A DNA stretch of 16,996 nt. Origin: Bacilli bacterium (GTDB lineage Bacteria > Bacillota_I > Bacilli_A > RF39 > UBA660). This document shows, piece by piece, positions 14,280 through 16,996 of this stretch. Location: contig JAQVZB010000019.1 in the NCBI GenBank assembly GCA_029004695.1, forward strand, positions 1 to 16,996. Reading direction: 5' to 3'. A program made the position numbers and the translations under genes. The first letter of the stretch is position 1. Each line of letters opens with the position of its first letter. Under the pieces are notes generated by a model, which saw only the letters and a list, made by a program, of their open reading frames with translations, had not been told where the DNA came from and did no database searches.

Positions 14280-16996
14280 TTATGGCCATTCCGTTAAATT
14301 TTCTGTTTCTGAAGGATATCCTCCTAATAAATCTTTTATTTTACCACTTGTCCAAGAATCATTTATAAAATATTTCCATTTATTATTTCTTGTATCAGTT
14401 AATAAATCTTCGGTATTAGAATTTTTAGCCCATAAAGTAAGAAAATCACTTTCACATTCTTTGCCATTTTCACATTTTAATTGAAAATCAGTATATTTAT
14501 TATCCTCGTTGTGTTTTTTTATTTCATTCATATCATTAGGATCTAAAACAAATGAATATTCTAAATATTCTTTAGTTTTATCATTATAAATTTGATCACC
14601 TAATGATTCAACAGTTTCTTTAGCTTTGTTACCTTTATTTGAAGTCCAATTAGTATTATTACGATTATTTGGATTTATATTATTAATAGAAACAGTACGA
14701 TAAAAGAATTGAGCTTCAAAATCAGGATCAGTACAATCTAAACAATCTCTTTTATATAATACTTCTTTATTATCATAAAAGCATTTACTTGCAAATACTT
14801 GAGTATTTACTTTATCTTCATGATTTAAATATTTATTTCTATTTTTATCAATATATTCATCAACAGATTTTTGAATATTTGATTTTAATTTTGGCTTTTT
14901 AGATGGGTCTTTCATTAAATGACCAATATTATTTAGTTCAAACCATGTTTCATAAAATCCTTCATAATTAGTTATTTCAACATTAAAGACATATCCAATA
15001 TCAATAACACTTATTCCTTCTTTTTTCTCTTCAGATGTTATATATTTTCCTGAAGGAACTAAACTATAATAATATGTCGAAGGTTTATAAAATAATTCTT
15101 GGGTATAACCTACTTGATAATCGATATTACTATCATAAGGGAAAGATTTACTAACTTTAGTACTTCCTCCACCGTACCAAAAAGAATATGGTTTTATATT
15201 ATTATTTCCTTTAATTGAGCCATTAATCTTTTCTGGATTTTTACTTACACCTTCCCAATATTTAACATCTTCTTTAGAAATTTCCATTGGTACACTTTCA
15301 GTTATTATTTCTGCAGGAGCATCTTCACTCATAGCATTTACTCTTTGTTTATAATAATATGTTAATTCAGGAGATAATTGATATTCCCATTTATCTTTTA
15401 TATTAGTTTTTGCTTCACATTCAGATTTATATTTTTCAAGAGCTTTTCTATTAGCCATAGCTCTATTATAAGTATTTAATGTTCCTGGAACATTAGATCC
15501 TGGTTTACGTGAACCGGAACATGGTGTATAAGTTTCCCATCTTGCTGTAAATCTATCTGCTTCGTTTCCTGAAGCTTTATAATATGTGTCTTCGGCTAAA
15601 CCATAATAATATGTATAATCATAATCATCACAACATGTATCAGGTTCTTCATCAGTTCCACATGAATAACAATGAGTACACGTTCTATCTTCTGCATTAT
15701 TAATTGCAACTTGAATGGCGTCAGCTTTCTTTGATTCGAATTGCCATGCAGTATATGCTTCTTTTTCTTTTTTTATAGCATCTTCATAATCTTTAAACCA
15801 TCTGTTAACATCAGTATGAAAATTAGCATAAATTTCGCCATTTATTCTAGGTTGTTGAAATTTACCAGATTCATATTCATGAAATACAAAGAATTGGCCG
15901 CCAACAGATTCTGCTGTCCCTGGATAATAAATATCTTGTTTTTCACTAGTATACATTTTACAATAGTTATTTTTTGAAGATATTCCATCTTCAGAATATA
16001 CAATATCTAAATTATTATCATAATTATTTAACGTATCTAATAATGTAGTAAGAGAATAAGCACCAGTAATATACATATTTTCTGCACCATTAACTTGATC
16101 CATTATTTTATCAATTGAAGTTTGATATACATATGAATGGCTTTCATCACCACTTCTATCATTACGACATACATCTTCTAGATGAATTTTATCACCAGTT
16201 GAGCAATTTTCTAAATAATATTCTTTGGCGGTTTTATCTTTTAGATAATCATAGTCAACATTACAACATCCGGTTTTCAAATATTCAAGTTCACTCTTTG
16301 GAGTGCCACCATAAACATATTTTTGAACTCCACCTGTAACTTCTGCTTCACACATAGATGGAATAGATATATCAACTTTTACTGATGCTGTTTGCGGAGT
16401 TTCAGGCATTAATACAATCATTCTTTGTCTTGTTTGATTAGTATTTGAATATCTTAAAGCGGCTAAATTATCAACATCTAAAATATGATATTTTTCATAT
16501 TCAATAATAACTTTTGTTGTACTTTCATCTAAAAAGTTAGTTTTATCTCCTTTTACTATTACTTTAAATTCATATTTATCATCAGTTATATTTGGTATTA
16601 AATTTGTGTTAATGGGGGTTGCACTTTCTAAACTACAATTTAATTTTTCGTTTTCACATTTTACGGATTTTATTTTAAAGCTAGGATTAGTAATTGCATA
16701 AGTAGTATTAGTAAACTTACTTAATCCTTTTACTGTTACTGGTATTGTTTGGGTAAAATTATTACCAACATATTCAGTAGCTATTTCTTCATTTTTAGAA
16801 CTAAAATCAATTTTAATCTGAACTGGTTCAGTACTGCTTAATGCAGCAGTATACCATTTTTTAAGAATCGGATAATAAACAGCATCTTCTTTTAATTTTT
16901 TACCTGGAGGATTTAAACCATCTAATTGTTTAACTACATTTTGATATGCTAATAAATTATTAATAAGATATTGTGATGATCCCCCTTGCATATAAT
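14280..16996 (-). CDS. large Cys-rich extracellular protein of the Tad operon, N-terminus outside the window
   Basis: At least 903 residues are coded and the frame stays open to the right edge, so the first Met in the window (16991) may be internal. No signal peptide is seen, which supports a missing N-terminus. I do not recognise a family. Numbering is from Met 16991. Residues about 55-215 look like beta-sandwich modules. About 395-435 and 505-535 look like two facing helices that enclose a Tyr/Cys-rich tip with CTHCYSC (438-444) and TCC (452-454). About 20 Cys are spread along the protein, implying disulphides outside the cell. The rest is rich in Tyr, Asn and Lys. Its place ahead of the pilin-like, cpaB and cpaF genes suggests a structural or adhesive component or substrate of the Tad machine. 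Confidence 0.75.
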   Translation of the reverse strand, partial: YMQGGSSQYLINNLLAYQNVVKQLDGLNPPGKKLKEDAVYYPILKKWYTAALSSTEPVQIKIDFSSKNEEIATEYVGNNFTQTIPVTVKGLSKFTNTTYAITNPSFKIKSVKCENEKLNCSLESATPINTNLIPNITDDKYEFKVIVKGDKTNFLDESTTKVIIEYEKYHILDVDNLAALRYSNTNQTRQRMIVLMPETPQTASVKVDISIPSMCEAEVTGGVQKYVYGGTPKSELEYLKTGCCNVDYDYLKDKTAKEYYLENCSTGDKIHLEDVCRNDRSGDESHSYVYQTSIDKIMDQVNGAENMYITGAYSLTTLLDTLNNYDNNLDIVYSEDGISSKNNYCKMYTSEKQDIYYPGTAESVGGQFFVFHEYESGKFQQPRINGEIYANFHTDVNRWFKDYEDAIKKEKEAYTAWQFESKKADAIQVAINNAEDRTCTHCYSCGTDEEPDTCCDDYDYTYYYGLAEDTYYKASGNEADRFTARWETYTPCSGSRKPGSNVPGTLNTYNRAMANRKALEKYKSECEAKTNIKDKWEYQLSPELTYYYKQRVNAMSEDAPAEIITESVPMEISKEDVKYWEGVSKNPEKINGSIKGNNNIKPYSFWYGGGSTKVSKSFPYDSNIDYQVGYTQELFYKPSTYYYSLVPSGKYITSEEKKEGISVIDIGYVFNVEITNYEGFYETWFELNNIGHLMKDPSKKPKLKSNIQKSVDEYIDKNRNKYLNHEDKVNTQVFASKCFYDNKEVLYKRDCLDCTDPDFEAQFFYRTVSINNINPNNRNNTNWTSNKGNKAKETVESLGDQIYNDKTKEYLEYSFVLDPNDMNEIKKHNEDNKYTDFQLKCENGKECESDFLTLWAKNSNTEDLLTDTRNNKWKYFINDSWTSGKIKDLLGGYPSETENLTEWP

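Noticed and set aside
15741..16339. Two plus-strand open frames inside the large Cys-rich gene
   Set aside because: They are antisense shadows with low-complexity Phe/Ile or His-rich translations and no ribosome binding site.
1..16996. CRISPR array, tRNA or rRNA genes, insertion sequence
   Set aside because: I found no regularly spaced direct repeats with unique spacers, no tRNA-like cloverleaf, no rRNA segment and no transposase. The only tandem repeats are the coding 36-bp units.

Overview
The window is very AT-rich, and all protein genes lie on the minus strand, so it reads from right to left. Strong GGAGG-type ribosome binding sites, a PASTA-tailed division PBP, MraY and FtsW point to a low-GC Gram-positive bacterium (Bacillota). 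Tryptophan is TGG (for example in tadB) and TGA is used as a stop (end of the 8490-9617 gene), so it does not use the Mycoplasma code. An uncultured Bacilli or Erysipelotrichia-like lineage would fit, but that placement is inference.

Right block (16996-10170): a Tad-type secretion/pilus operon. In transcription order it holds a very large Cys-rich extracellular protein cut by the window edge, a small single-pass pilin-like protein, a CpaB/RcpC-like SAF-domain protein, a CpaF/TadA ATPase, and the TadB and TadC membrane platform proteins. It ends at a probable terminator near 10114-10136. No Flp pilin, prepilin peptidase, TadZ/CpaE or secretin-type gene is visible in the window.

Middle gap (10169-9618): not empty. 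It has its own promoter (10076-10104) and a clear intrinsic terminator (9676-9708). Between them lies about 390 nt with at least six stem-loops whose G-U wobbles fit only a minus-strand RNA, plus a core of about 45% GC next to flanks of about 5% GC. I read this as an unassigned structured non-coding RNA and consider it one of the two best leads.

Central block (9617-4552): a four-gene operon with a very good promoter (9646-9674) and a terminator (4531-4553). It encodes an unrecognised 375-aa protein, a membrane-anchored McrB-like AAA+ ATPase, a DUF2357/McrC-like partner without a visible nuclease domain, and a single-pass membrane protein carrying about ten 12-residue DxDxDG calcium-binding-type repeats outside the membrane. 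This looks like an uncharacterised envelope-associated AAA+ system and is the second best lead.

Left block (4464-408): a compact division/wall cluster (PASTA PBP, mraY, ftsW) without murD between mraY and ftsW. The first 407 bases hold a promoter, a long hairpin that buries a ribosome binding site and start codon, and the first 12 codons of a gene that leaves the window on the left.
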